Positions 16,195-24,527 of a DNA stretch of 44,348 nucleotides are shown here, piece after piece (position 1 is the stretch's first letter; each line of letters opens with the position of its first letter). This DNA is from Planctomycetaceae bacterium. Its GTDB lineage: Bacteria; Planctomycetota; Planctomycetia; Pirellulales; Pirellulaceae. The position numbers were made by a program, and so were the translations under genes. Location of the stretch: NCBI GenBank assembly GCA_002709225.1, contig PAQH01000163.1:1-44348 (forward strand), in the 5' to 3' direction. The notes beneath the pieces were generated by a model that was given only the letters and a program-made list of their open reading frames with translations, did no database searches and was not told the origin of the DNA.

Positions 16195-16752
16195 GTGAAC
16201 GTGTTGGAAGCTATCAATGAACAGGGACATGGGCTGCGACTGACCTTCTCCTGGACCGGAGATCGATATGCGCAACAGGTCGATTATTGTGGCCCCCTGG
16301 GAACGACCCCCTTATTGACGTCGCTGGAGGGTAACGATCAAGCGGTCTGGCCAGCGAGCCCGCCGCTGCAGCAACTCACATTTGAGGAACGTCCGCGGGG
16401 GCCGATTGCTTTGTTGATCGGCATGGCCGGGAGTAGCCACTGGTCGGTCAGTGTCGAAACGGACACGGCCCGTGCGGAGATTGTCTTTGATGTAGCCTGT
16501 CGTATGAGTCAACAGCCACTTTTCTTGGGCAGTACTTATTTCACTACACACGCCGTAGCGGGACCCCAGCAGCAGTTTGTCCGTCTGGCTTCGGGAGCGA
16601 TTCTAGAAAGTCTGCCGGTTTGCGAAGCGAAGCCTAATGCGATAGGAGCGATTGAAATCGCCGACTCTGACATCAAGATTTCGGCGGTATCTCCCGAAAG
16701 CGGCGGAACGCCACGCTGGAAGTACCGTCTCGCCTTGGAGTTGCCGTCGTGA
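16195..16752 (+). CDS. Unknown protein coupled to prfB
   Basis: I do not recognise this 185-aa protein. It begins at GTG 16195, 6 bp after the prfB stop, so translation is probably coupled. It has no signal peptide or membrane segment and looks soluble and beta-rich: alternating hydrophobic strands such as LRLTFSWTGDRYAQQVDY, RGPIALLIGMAGSSHWSVSV and PRWKYRLALELP. That pattern, with a Trp and several Gly-Pro turns, suggests a beta-sandwich or barrel, but this is inference. Codon use and GC content are like those of its neighbours. A link with translation is suggested only by position. Confidence 0.65.
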   Translation: MNVLEAINEQGHGLRLTFSWTGDRYAQQVDYCGPLGTTPLLTSLEGNDQAVWPASPPLQQLTFEERPRGPIALLIGMAGSSHWSVSVETDTARAEIVFDVACRMSQQPLFLGSTYFTTHAVAGPQQQFVRLASGAILESLPVCEAKPNAIGAIEIADSDIKISAVSPESGGTPRWKYRLALELPS

Positions 16753-16891
16753 CCCAACCCGTCGAAAACACGGCATTGCGCTGGTGACGGATGTTGATCG
16801 CCCGTCCAGATTGTTACGATGGTGAGTGTTCTGTCAGTGGCACAGTCCATTGATTGACGTACTTGACACCATACTTGGCGGGGGTGATTTG

Positions 16892-18310
16892 ATGCGGTAC
16901 TACGGTCCACGACAACCTGACCTCGGTTCTTCAACGCGGCCCCGCCGCGTTCTGCAACGCCGCCGCTTTTTGCGAGCAGGCCTGGTTGGTGCGATCGCCC
17001 AGGGGGCGTATCACGCGCAGTCCGCGGTGGCAGCACCCGCCACCACGGATCTGACCGTGACGCGGATTGACCGGGTCACGGTGAAGGTACCGTTTCGGCC
17101 TGTCCCAGCGCGGAACATGGCCCGCGAGTTACCTCACTGGAAATATTCTGAGATTTGCACGGTACGTCTGGCGTCGGGCCAGTTGGGTCATGGTGAGACG
17201 CTGTTGTATTACACCCCGGCCACGGTCTCAGAAGAAGCGGTCCAGCGGGCACAGGGCCAGAACGCGGCGTCCCTGATGTGGGATGATTCGCTGGGCACCG
17301 GTTTACAGATGGCACTGTTTGATGCCGTGGCCCGTGCATGCGATGTGCCCATCCATCGGCTGCTAGGTGTCCAGCTGTACCAGCAGACACCCCTTTCCTG
17401 GTGGAATATTGATACGACCGTGGAGGATATGGCGTCGGAATGTCGTGAAGCGCAGCGGCTGGGTTACCTGGCATACAAAACCAAAGGGCGTCCCTGGTTC
17501 GATATTTGGGCGCAGATGGAAGCGGCGGTGCAAGGGTTGCCGCCGGAGTTCAAGATCGATATGGATTACAACGACACGCTACTGACTGCGGCAAAGGGCC
17601 TGCCGATTCTCAAGGATCTGGCGGAGTTTCCACAGACGGACATCTACGAAACACCCATTCCGCAGGGGGATATTGCCGGCAATCAGGCGATCCGCCGCGC
17701 GACCCGGGTACAGATCGCCATGCATTACGGAAATCCGAGACCACGGGTGGCTATTCAAGAAGGGGTCTGTGATGGTTTTGTGATTGGAGGCGGCGCGCGT
17801 CGTCTGGTGCGTCAAGCACATGTCGCAGCAATGGCAGAGATGCCATTCTGGTTGCAGCTGGTGGGAACGGGAATTACCGCCGCCTGGTCGCTGCACTTCG
17901 GCGCGGTGCTCAAGAACGCAACTTGGCCGGCCGTCAATTGCCACCAACTCTACGCACACGATCTCTTGACCCGTCGGATTAAGTTGACCAACGGCAAAGC
18001 TGCCATCCCGACCGGGCCGGGCTTGGGATATGACATCGACTGGGCTGCTGTGGATCGATTTCGAGTCGATAAACCGCCGCGTCGTCCCGACCCTCCCAGG
18101 CTGGTAGAGACGCGTTGGAGCGATGGCCGCAGGATGTACTTCAACCACCTGGCAGGTGTTAATTTTGTGCTCAATCCAGCGCGGCGCCCCGGTATCGTTC
18201 CTTATTACGAACGTGGCGTCCAGACGCGTCTCTACCCCAACGATGATACGGCCCAATGGAAAGAGCGCTACGAACGGTCTCGCCAGGGCCCGCTGCTGGA
18301 AAAGGGTTAG
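16892..18310 (+). CDS. Tat-exported enolase-superfamily protein (mandelate racemase/muconate lactonizing type)
   Basis: The protein has a twin-arginine signal RRRFLRAG (23-30), a hydrophobic stretch and a likely cleavage after AVAA (~48). The mature part is a MLE/MR-type enolase-superfamily protein. It has an N-terminal capping domain (TRIDRVTVKVPFRPVP), the barrel base motif KTK (K196, K198), metal-ligand segments DMDYND and YETPIP, and VQIAMHYGNP followed by DGFVIGGGARR. Members abstract a proton alpha to a carboxylate; many are sugar-acid dehydratases or racemases. The substrate here is unknown. The C-terminal ~90 residues after GLGYDIDW are an extension. ATG 16892 follows GGGGGTGA at good spacing; the upstream frame to 16826 is not needed. 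Export of this family is unusual. Confidence 0.8.
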   Translation: MRYYGPRQPDLGSSTRPRRVLQRRRFLRAGLVGAIAQGAYHAQSAVAAPATTDLTVTRIDRVTVKVPFRPVPARNMARELPHWKYSEICTVRLASGQLGHGETLLYYTPATVSEEAVQRAQGQNAASLMWDDSLGTGLQMALFDAVARACDVPIHRLLGVQLYQQTPLSWWNIDTTVEDMASECREAQRLGYLAYKTKGRPWFDIWAQMEAAVQGLPPEFKIDMDYNDTLLTAAKGLPILKDLAEFPQTDIYETPIPQGDIAGNQAIRRATRVQIAMHYGNPRPRVAIQEGVCDGFVIGGGARRLVRQAHVAAMAEMPFWLQLVGTGITAAWSLHFGAVLKNATWPAVNCHQLYAHDLLTRRIKLTNGKAAIPTGPGLGYDIDWAAVDRFRVDKPPRRPDPPRLVETRWSDGRRMYFNHLAGVNFVLNPARRPGIVPYYERGVQTRLYPNDDTAQWKERYERSRQGPLLEKG

Positions 18311-18362
18311 CGGACCCTGAGGATCGATGGGGGGCGCTTTGTCAGCTGTTCCGAAACGCGTC

Positions 18363-18965
18363 TTATCCGCGTGTTTCGAAGATGGCCTCAATCTCTACGG
18401 GGATATTACGAGGCAGGGATCCCATACCGACTGCGCTGCGGGCACCTTTACCGTGGATTTCACCGAACACCTGAACCATCAGTTCACTGAATCCGTTGAT
18501 GACTTCCGGTTGTTGGGTAAAGGACGCGGTGCAATTTACCATGCCGGTAACCTTGACCAGACGGACGACTTTGTCGAGGCTGCCCAGCGCCCCACGCATG
18601 GAACTGAGCATTGCCAATGCGGTTAAGCGGGCCGCCTGGTAGCCCTGTTGCAGCGTCAAGTCACTACCGACACGGCCGATCACCAGTTTTCCGTCGGGGC
18701 CGACAGGTCCGTGTCCAGAGGCAAACAAGAGATTTCCTGTTTGGACAGTGGGCACATAGACGGCCACCGGTTTGGGGGCGGGTGGCAAGACGATACCGAG
18801 TTGACGCAGGCGCTGTTCGGGCGCGGTGGCGTCATCGGCGAGTGCCGCTTGTCCTCCCGGCAACCAGCCACGGTAACCGGAAGTCAGTAACGAGCCACCG
18901 ACCAATCCGGTGGCTACGCAGAGGCTTTGTTCCAGGAAGCGACGGCGATTTGGGTTTTGCGACAT
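18363..18965 (-). CDS. Tat-exported RidA/YjgF-family protein
   Basis: RidA-type trimeric barrels hydrolyse reactive enamines/imines or bind small ligands, normally in the cytosol. This 200-aa form starts with a Tat signal (RRRFLEQSLCVATGLVGG). The RidA domain follows from about residue 70: VQTGNLLFASGHGPVG, LTLQQGYQAARLTALAML, VVRLVKVTGMVNCTASF and GARSAVGMGSLPRNIPVEIE. The conserved RidA Arg near the C-terminal half is replaced in context by GARSAVGMGSLP, which does contain Arg. ATG 18965 is preceded by GGAGG at suitable spacing. The gene converges with the Tat-exported enolase-superfamily gene, 52 bp apart, so a shared exported pathway is possible but unproven. Confidence 0.85.
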   Translation of the reverse strand: MSQNPNRRRFLEQSLCVATGLVGGSLLTSGYRGWLPGGQAALADDATAPEQRLRQLGIVLPPAPKPVAVYVPTVQTGNLLFASGHGPVGPDGKLVIGRVGSDLTLQQGYQAARLTALAMLSSMRGALGSLDKVVRLVKVTGMVNCTASFTQQPEVINGFSELMVQVFGEIHGKGARSAVGMGSLPRNIPVEIEAIFETRG

Positions 18966-19078
18966 CAGCACATTCCTCCAAAACTAGGTGTCGTTTTGCC
19001 AACAGGGATAATGGGATTCTTCAACGTCGAGATGTGGATTTCGTTAGCGCGCGGCTGTGGCTGGCGCTGGCGCACAAG

Positions 19079-20005
19079 TTATTGACGCACGAATTTTTTT
19101 AATTGACCCGCCGCACCGACTTCGCTCACGTAGAGGTCTCCGCGGTAATCTCCCCAGATACCATGAGGATAGGCCACAAATTGATAAGGTAGCGGACCCG
19201 CTTCGCCCCACTGAGCGAGCACATCACCATCCCGATTGAGGATGCTGATACGATGGCCCACTTCCGCCAGGTAGAGCGTTTCGTCATGGTCAAACCAAAG
19301 TGTCTCCGGGCGCAGGAATCCAGACCACTCGGTCAGGTAATGGCCGTCTGTATCGAAAATCTGGATGCGGTTGTTTTCACGATCGCAGACATAAACACGT
19401 GAGTGTGAATCGACCCAGACGCTGTGTACCAGATCGAACTGCCCCGGCCCGTGTCCCGGTTCTCCCCAGCTTTGTAGCAGTTGTCCTTCCGGTGAGAACT
19501 TGTGGACCTTGGCGTTGCCGTATCCATCACTCACGAACAGGCAACCGTCGGGGGCAACTGCCAGGTCGGTGGGTTTGTTGAAAGGCACTCCAGGGGGCCG
19601 CGGAACTCCTGGACTACCCAGAGTCCACTGCAATTCTCCGGATGTATTGAATTTATGGACGCAGTGGGTCAACCTCTCGGTACAGTAAATCTGATCTGAT
19701 TGATCAATGTAGATTCCGTGGGCGTCTCGCAGTATTTCGTCGCCCCAAGAGGTCAAGAAATGCCCCTGGTCGTCAAAGACCATCATTGGGTGAGCGCTAC
19801 GACTGTAAACGTACACACGATTCTGACTATCGACCGCGACCGCGGGGATCCAGCCAAACGTCCAGCCAGGAGGAAGTTGTGCCCAGTCGGCAATCACTTC
19901 GTACTGAAACTCGCCTTGGCCGACGCGCATGGGTACTTTCCTGGGTATCGAGTCGGTTGGGAGTGCGTTACCTGTGTCTTTACCCAGGGCGGAACTCACC
20001 GACAT
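19079..20005 (-). CDS. NHL-repeat beta-propeller protein
   Basis: Six-bladed propeller repeats are visible, each with a G..V...GN.YV.D...-like pattern: VAVDSQNRVYVYSRSAHPM, AHGIYIDQSDQIYCTERL, PTDLAVAPDGCLFVSDGYGN, VHSVWVDSHSRVYVCDREN, PETLWFDHDETLYLAEVGH and PHGIWGDYRGDLYVSEVG. The arrangement resembles peptidyl-alpha-hydroxyglycine lyase-like propellers. No catalytic role can be assigned. There is no signal peptide from ATG 20005. An internal ATG at 19930 (MRVGQGEFQYEV) is an alternative start that would drop a low-complexity leader. The RidA-like gene lies 113 bp downstream on the same strand. Confidence 0.8.
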   Translation of the reverse strand: MSVSSALGKDTGNALPTDSIPRKVPMRVGQGEFQYEVIADWAQLPPGWTFGWIPAVAVDSQNRVYVYSRSAHPMMVFDDQGHFLTSWGDEILRDAHGIYIDQSDQIYCTERLTHCVHKFNTSGELQWTLGSPGVPRPPGVPFNKPTDLAVAPDGCLFVSDGYGNAKVHKFSPEGQLLQSWGEPGHGPGQFDLVHSVWVDSHSRVYVCDRENNRIQIFDTDGHYLTEWSGFLRPETLWFDHDETLYLAEVGHRISILNRDGDVLAQWGEAGPLPYQFVAYPHGIWGDYRGDLYVSEVGAAGQLKKFVRQ

Positions 20006-20090
20006 CCTGTTGGAGGCGCTGAGGATACCTTGTTCAGCGGCGGGTTGCTACGGTTGCCCAGCATCTTAACCAGCAATCAGAACCAGCGCA

Positions 20091-21428
20091 TTATCCGGTT
20101 CGCCGTTTGAGTACCAAGATTCCGACGCTAAAGCCGATTGCACCGATTCCCATCAGTACGCCACAGGGGCGGAGCATCTCGACGACCGAGTAGTTTCGCC
20201 AAATCGCCCCTTCCAGGGCTTCGACGGCCCACCTCACTGGACTAAAAAGACTAAGGGTTTGCATGAAGTTCGGCATAAATACGAGTGGTACCATGCCCCC
20301 GCCAAACATGGCCATCAGGACACCGCTACCCCATGCCGCCCCGTTGACCGATTCCGCGGTGCGGCCGGTCACCGACATGGCCAGCATGATGCCGACGAAG
20401 GACCAGGCGATACTGAATGCGGCCAGCGCCAACAGCAGCGGGCTGATGGGCCGCATGCCCAGAGCATAGCCCAGCAAAACCATGGCCAGAATTACGAACA
20501 ACACGGTGACGAAACATGCAGCCGCCTTGCCTGCCAGGATTTGAAAGCGGGATAGGGGTGCGACTTGCAAGCGGAGGAAAGTCCCCTGCTCCTGTTCGCG
20601 TACCAGGCTGATGGCAAATCCGGCGCTGCAGCTGAGTACACCCCACAGCATGCCCTGGGGGAAACTCAGGTCCCAGCGGGAACGCACTTTGTCATGCCAA
20701 TTCGCGCCGAGACCGCGATCTCCTTGACGATCAATGGGAACGAACTCGATACGAGCCAATTCCAGATCCACGGGGAAAGTCGATTTTGATGGAGCTGTGG
20801 GATTGCTACTGCTGGCACGTTCCAGCTCCCCTTCGATTTCGCGCTCGAGCAGATCGAGCAGTCGTACCAGCAGTCCCCGCGTAACAGTGGGCAGCTTTTG
20901 GTTCCGTTCGATTTCCCGCCGCCCGCTGGCAAACAGGGCTCGCCGGCTGGCGGGATCCTCAAGCCGCGCGGTTACCAGGCTGCCGGCGGCTTCCACTAAC
21001 AGCCCTTGCAGCATGCCACGTTCCGCGGTACGTGAAGGATCGATGGCCACCTCGATTGGCACTGGGCTGGCCCAGGGCATGCCGGCGGTTTCCCCAAACC
21101 CTCTGGGTAAGATGACCACGGCCGTAAGACGACCTCGGCGGACACGGTCCAGCGAGGCTTGGCGTTCGTTCTCCAGAGTTGCATCGCGGTTCCAGATACG
21201 GATACTTCCGGTTTCCACAAGTGCGCTGGTGAAGCGGGTCGACAACCGCGATTGATCCTCATCGATGACGGCAATTTCGAGGATCGCCTGGTCCGTTTGA
21301 GACGATCCGGTAATGGCGCCGAAAATGATTCCCATAATGGCGGGAAAAGCGAGGATAAAGAACAATCCCAACGGGTCACGCAAGAGCAGTTGAAGATCCT
21401 TGCCGGCGATTACCAGAATGCGCACCAT
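20091..21428 (-). CDS. ABC-2 type transporter permease
   Basis: This is the membrane half of an exporter of the ABC-2/NatB kind. One N-terminal membrane helix (LGLFFILAFPAIMGIIFGAI) is followed by a ~210-residue extracytoplasmic region, then five helices including GMLWGVLSCSAGFAISLV, FVTVLFVILAMVLLGYAL and the last IGAIGFSVGILVL. The extracytoplasmic part has the usual AVIDEDQSRLS and VAIDPS segments of this family. The ATG (21428) overlaps the TGA of the ATPase gene (TGATG), so the pair is translationally coupled. The substrate is unknown. Confidence 0.88.
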   Translation of the reverse strand: MVRILVIAGKDLQLLLRDPLGLFFILAFPAIMGIIFGAITGSSQTDQAILEIAVIDEDQSRLSTRFTSALVETGSIRIWNRDATLENERQASLDRVRRGRLTAVVILPRGFGETAGMPWASPVPIEVAIDPSRTAERGMLQGLLVEAAGSLVTARLEDPASRRALFASGRREIERNQKLPTVTRGLLVRLLDLLEREIEGELERASSSNPTAPSKSTFPVDLELARIEFVPIDRQGDRGLGANWHDKVRSRWDLSFPQGMLWGVLSCSAGFAISLVREQEQGTFLRLQVAPLSRFQILAGKAAACFVTVLFVILAMVLLGYALGMRPISPLLLALAAFSIAWSFVGIMLAMSVTGRTAESVNGAAWGSGVLMAMFGGGMVPLVFMPNFMQTLSLFSPVRWAVEALEGAIWRNYSVVEMLRPCGVLMGIGAIGFSVGILVLKRRTG

Positions 21429-22330
21429 CAATCTCTCAATTTCCGTCCAGTCAGATTGAGGAATACGGTTTCCAGATTAGGCCTGGTTATTTCCACGCTG
21501 CGTACCGAAATACCTGCTGCCGACAGCAATTCCAACTCAGCGAGAGGAGTTTCTGTCTCCCATTGCAGCGAACGCCCGCATTGTTCTACAGCGAGTCGCT
21601 CTGGCAGCACTGTGCGAGGGACGGGTGTTTCGTCCAAATCAACGCTGATCTGGGAGCGACCAGCGTATTTGGCGACGAGTGCATCGACCGTGTCGAGCGC
21701 CAATACGCGACCTTGGTCGATGATGGCAATCCGATCGCAGAGCCGTTGCGCGGCATCCATGTAGTGCGTGGTGTAGACGATCGTACGTCCCTTCTCTTGT
21801 AGTTGTTCGATATTTTCAAACAGGTGGTGGCGTGATTGTGGATCGACTCCGACGGTCGGCTCGTCGAGTAGAATCAGTGGCGGGTCATGGACTACTGCCA
21901 GGGCCAAATTGAGTCGTCGCTTCATGCCTCCAGAGTACGTTTTGACCGGATCCTGGGCACGGTCTAGCAGACCGGTCATCTCCAGCGCCCAGTTCATCTG
22001 GCGTTGTTGTTGTTGGCCGCAGAGACCGTACATCCGCGAAAAGAAACGCAGATTTTCCCAGCCGGTTAACGTTTCGTAGAGTGACAGTTGTTGTGGTGCG
22101 AATCCGAGATTGTGGCGGGTTGTCAACTCCCGAGGGTTGCGATCTTCGGCGAAAGTAACCGAGCCCCGATCGGGTGTCAAAATACCCATCATCAGTTGCA
22201 GAGTTGTCGATTTGCCAGCTCCATTGGGACCCAACAGTCCGAATGTCTCCCCCGTTTCAATCTGCAACGAAACGTCGTCGACCGCGACGGTTTGGCCGAA
22301 TCGCTTGTGGAGACCATCGACGCGAATCAT
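21428..22330 (-). CDS. ABC transporter ATP-binding protein
   Basis: The ATPase of the exporter with the adjacent permease has Walker A GPNGAGKST (34-42), Q-loop PQQ (79-81), signature SGGMK (133-137) and Walker B LILLDEP (152-158), followed by TVGVD. A switch His is in TTHYMD. The C-terminal ~80 residues form the regulatory tail common in ABC-2 exporters (NatA-like). The gene lies 147 bp downstream of the phosphohexomutase on the same strand, so a shared transcript is possible. Confidence 0.93.
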   Translation of the reverse strand: MIRVDGLHKRFGQTVAVDDVSLQIETGETFGLLGPNGAGKSTTLQLMMGILTPDRGSVTFAEDRNPRELTTRHNLGFAPQQLSLYETLTGWENLRFFSRMYGLCGQQQQRQMNWALEMTGLLDRAQDPVKTYSGGMKRRLNLALAVVHDPPLILLDEPTVGVDPQSRHHLFENIEQLQEKGRTIVYTTHYMDAAQRLCDRIAIIDQGRVLALDTVDALVAKYAGRSQISVDLDETPVPRTVLPERLAVEQCGRSLQWETETPLAELELLSAAGISVRSVEITRPNLETVFLNLTGRKLRD

Positions 22331-22477
22331 GGTAGCACCGGTGGGTGTGCGGAGCCCGTTTCCAGACGGCGGATATCAATGCGTGTCCGTCACATCCGTG
22401 ACTGGTCCCTCTGCCAGGTCATCCAGTTCCCGGGGAATCGTCTGCATTGCGGATGCTACTTTCGGCGCAATCGGGGC

Positions 22478-24307
22478 TCAAACGGTGGACTCGCCAAAGG
22501 CACGCAAATCGAGTGCGATTTGGTCGAGTCGTGCTTTCATTTCAATCTTGGTTGCGGCAAGATCGGTCACGAGTTCTGGCGCCTGGTAGGTAAACGAGTA
22601 GAATTTCACTTTGGGTTCAGTGCCAGAAGGTCGAACGGCAATATAGTTTCCGGCATCTGCCAGGTCCAGGATGATCAGATTGCCCCGCGGTCCAGACAGG
22701 GGTTCGCTGGATCCGTCGGCTTGGCGCGTTTCCTGATTCCAATAATCGCGTACCGCTGTCACTGCTTGACCGGCCAATTGATCAGGCGGTGATTGGCGGA
22801 AGCGTTGCATCAGCTGTTGCATTGCCGACATGCCTTCGGAGCCAGGCATTTGTATCGTCATCAGCCGTTCTGCATGGTAGCCGTGTCGTTGATACAATTC
22901 GTCGAGTTTTTCGTGGAGCGATTGGCCAGCGGCTTTGACCTCTGCAGCAAGTTCGGCCATCAGCATACAAGCGACCGCGCCGTCTTTGTCACGGACGTAA
23001 TCTCCTGTCATGAATCCGTGCGATTCTTCCGTTCCATAGACGAATGTTTCTGGCCCACGTTGATCGATGATTTGGGCAATCCACTTGAAACCGACTAGCA
23101 GGTTCCCTTCGGTTTGCACTCCATAAGAATCTCCAATCCGACGTACCAGATCGGTAGTGACCAGGGTTTTAATCAGGTAGTGATCTGTCGAAAGTGTGCC
23201 GTTGCGCTGCCGTTGTTGGAGTACGTAATCGGCCAGTAACGCTCCCAATTGGTTTCCGTTGAAAGTGGCCCACGGACCTGTGGGGTTCATGGTTTCAGGG
23301 GCCGCACAACCCATTCGGTCACAATCCGGATCGGTTGCCAGCACGAGTCCGGCATGGGTTTCCTGCGCTCGTTGGATGAGGACATCAAAGACTGCTGGGT
23401 TTTCTGGATTGGCGACCTGCTCCGGCACGTTCGGAAAATCTCCGTTGGGTTCAGCGTGAGGGCCATAGACTTCCACATCATCAAACCCGTCTCCAGTTAG
23501 CACGGGGATCACGGCTGCCGCGCCCACGCCGTGCAGAGGCGAATAGATGATGCGTAGATCGCGCGACCCGGGAAACGCTTCGCGCACGACACGAGCGGTG
23601 TAGGCGGCGTCTGTTTCCGCAGTACAGATGGTGATCTTTTCCTGGGCGAGTGCGTCTTGAAAGGGTGTACTGCGGATCTGTTGGACCTGCATGACCTGGT
23701 CGATAATTTTCTGATCGTGCGGTGGGAGTATTTGCCCGCCGGTCGACCAGTAGACCTTCACGGCGTTATCCCTGGGGGGATTGTGGCTGGCGGTGACCAT
23801 AATGCCGCAGTGGCAGTTGCGTGCGCGCACCAGGTAGGACAGTTCGGGAGTGGCCCGAAAGTCGTCCAAAAAATAGACCTGGAAACCGGCGGCGACCATG
23901 ACGCTACAACACAATTCGGCAAAGTGCCGAGAGCGGTGGCGAGTGTCATAGGCGATGGCACACGCCAGGCGATTTGTCGGGCTTTGACTTGTGATGTAGT
24001 CCGCCAGTCCCTGCGCGCTTTCACCGATCGTACGATCATTGATCGCATTCGATCCGATCGGGTACATTCGTCCACGACGACCACCCGTACCGAACGGGAT
24101 GACGGTCCAGAATGCATCGTCGAGCTCGCGCCATTGACCGCGACTGAGATGTTCCTGTACTTGTTGCGCGTACTTCGCGTAGTGCGGCTCGCTCAGCCAG
24201 CGACGTATATTCTGGACGGCTCCTGGTGACAGGACTCCCGAGCGATCGGCTTCTGCTAGCAGGGAGAGCGCGTCGCTGGCGTCGAATGTGCCGTCAGGAT
24301 TGGTCAT
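22478..24307 (-). CDS. Phosphohexomutase (phosphoglucomutase/phosphomannomutase family)
   Basis: The enzyme moves phosphate between C1 and C6 (or C2/C5) of hexose or pentose phosphates through a phosphoserine. The active-site loop is TASHNP (Ser at ~174 from this start). Metal-binding DPDCDR is at ~326-331, sugar-binding GTEESHG follows, and the phosphate-binding RPSGTEPK is near the C-terminus. At ~609 aa it is of the long phospho-sugar mutase type. An N-terminal helical segment precedes IPFGTGGRRG. I start at ATG 24307; a TTG at 24400 would add 31 Pro/Ser-rich residues. It is divergent from a second mutase gene, which starts 24528. Confidence 0.92.
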   Translation of the reverse strand: MTNPDGTFDASDALSLLAEADRSGVLSPGAVQNIRRWLSEPHYAKYAQQVQEHLSRGQWRELDDAFWTVIPFGTGGRRGRMYPIGSNAINDRTIGESAQGLADYITSQSPTNRLACAIAYDTRHRSRHFAELCCSVMVAAGFQVYFLDDFRATPELSYLVRARNCHCGIMVTASHNPPRDNAVKVYWSTGGQILPPHDQKIIDQVMQVQQIRSTPFQDALAQEKITICTAETDAAYTARVVREAFPGSRDLRIIYSPLHGVGAAAVIPVLTGDGFDDVEVYGPHAEPNGDFPNVPEQVANPENPAVFDVLIQRAQETHAGLVLATDPDCDRMGCAAPETMNPTGPWATFNGNQLGALLADYVLQQRQRNGTLSTDHYLIKTLVTTDLVRRIGDSYGVQTEGNLLVGFKWIAQIIDQRGPETFVYGTEESHGFMTGDYVRDKDGAVACMLMAELAAEVKAAGQSLHEKLDELYQRHGYHAERLMTIQMPGSEGMSAMQQLMQRFRQSPPDQLAGQAVTAVRDYWNQETRQADGSSEPLSGPRGNLIILDLADAGNYIAVRPSGTEPKVKFYSFTYQAPELVTDLAATKIEMKARLDQIALDLRAFGESTV

Positions 24308-24527
24308 ACCGCAGGGATCCAAGCGAGATAGAAGATACCGTGTTGAGTCAGGGAGAGTAAATTCAGGGGAAGTATAGGTTCCCGAGGAAGGCTGCGGCAA
24401 CGGGTTGTCGCGAGCGATTCATGAAGTTGGCGGTTTGCGTCGATCCTGTTGTTGGGGTGGGACGCATTGACTCAGTTTGGCTTGGGGTAGATGCTGCCTA
24501 CCGGCTGTTTTTCTAGGAGAGGCTGCA

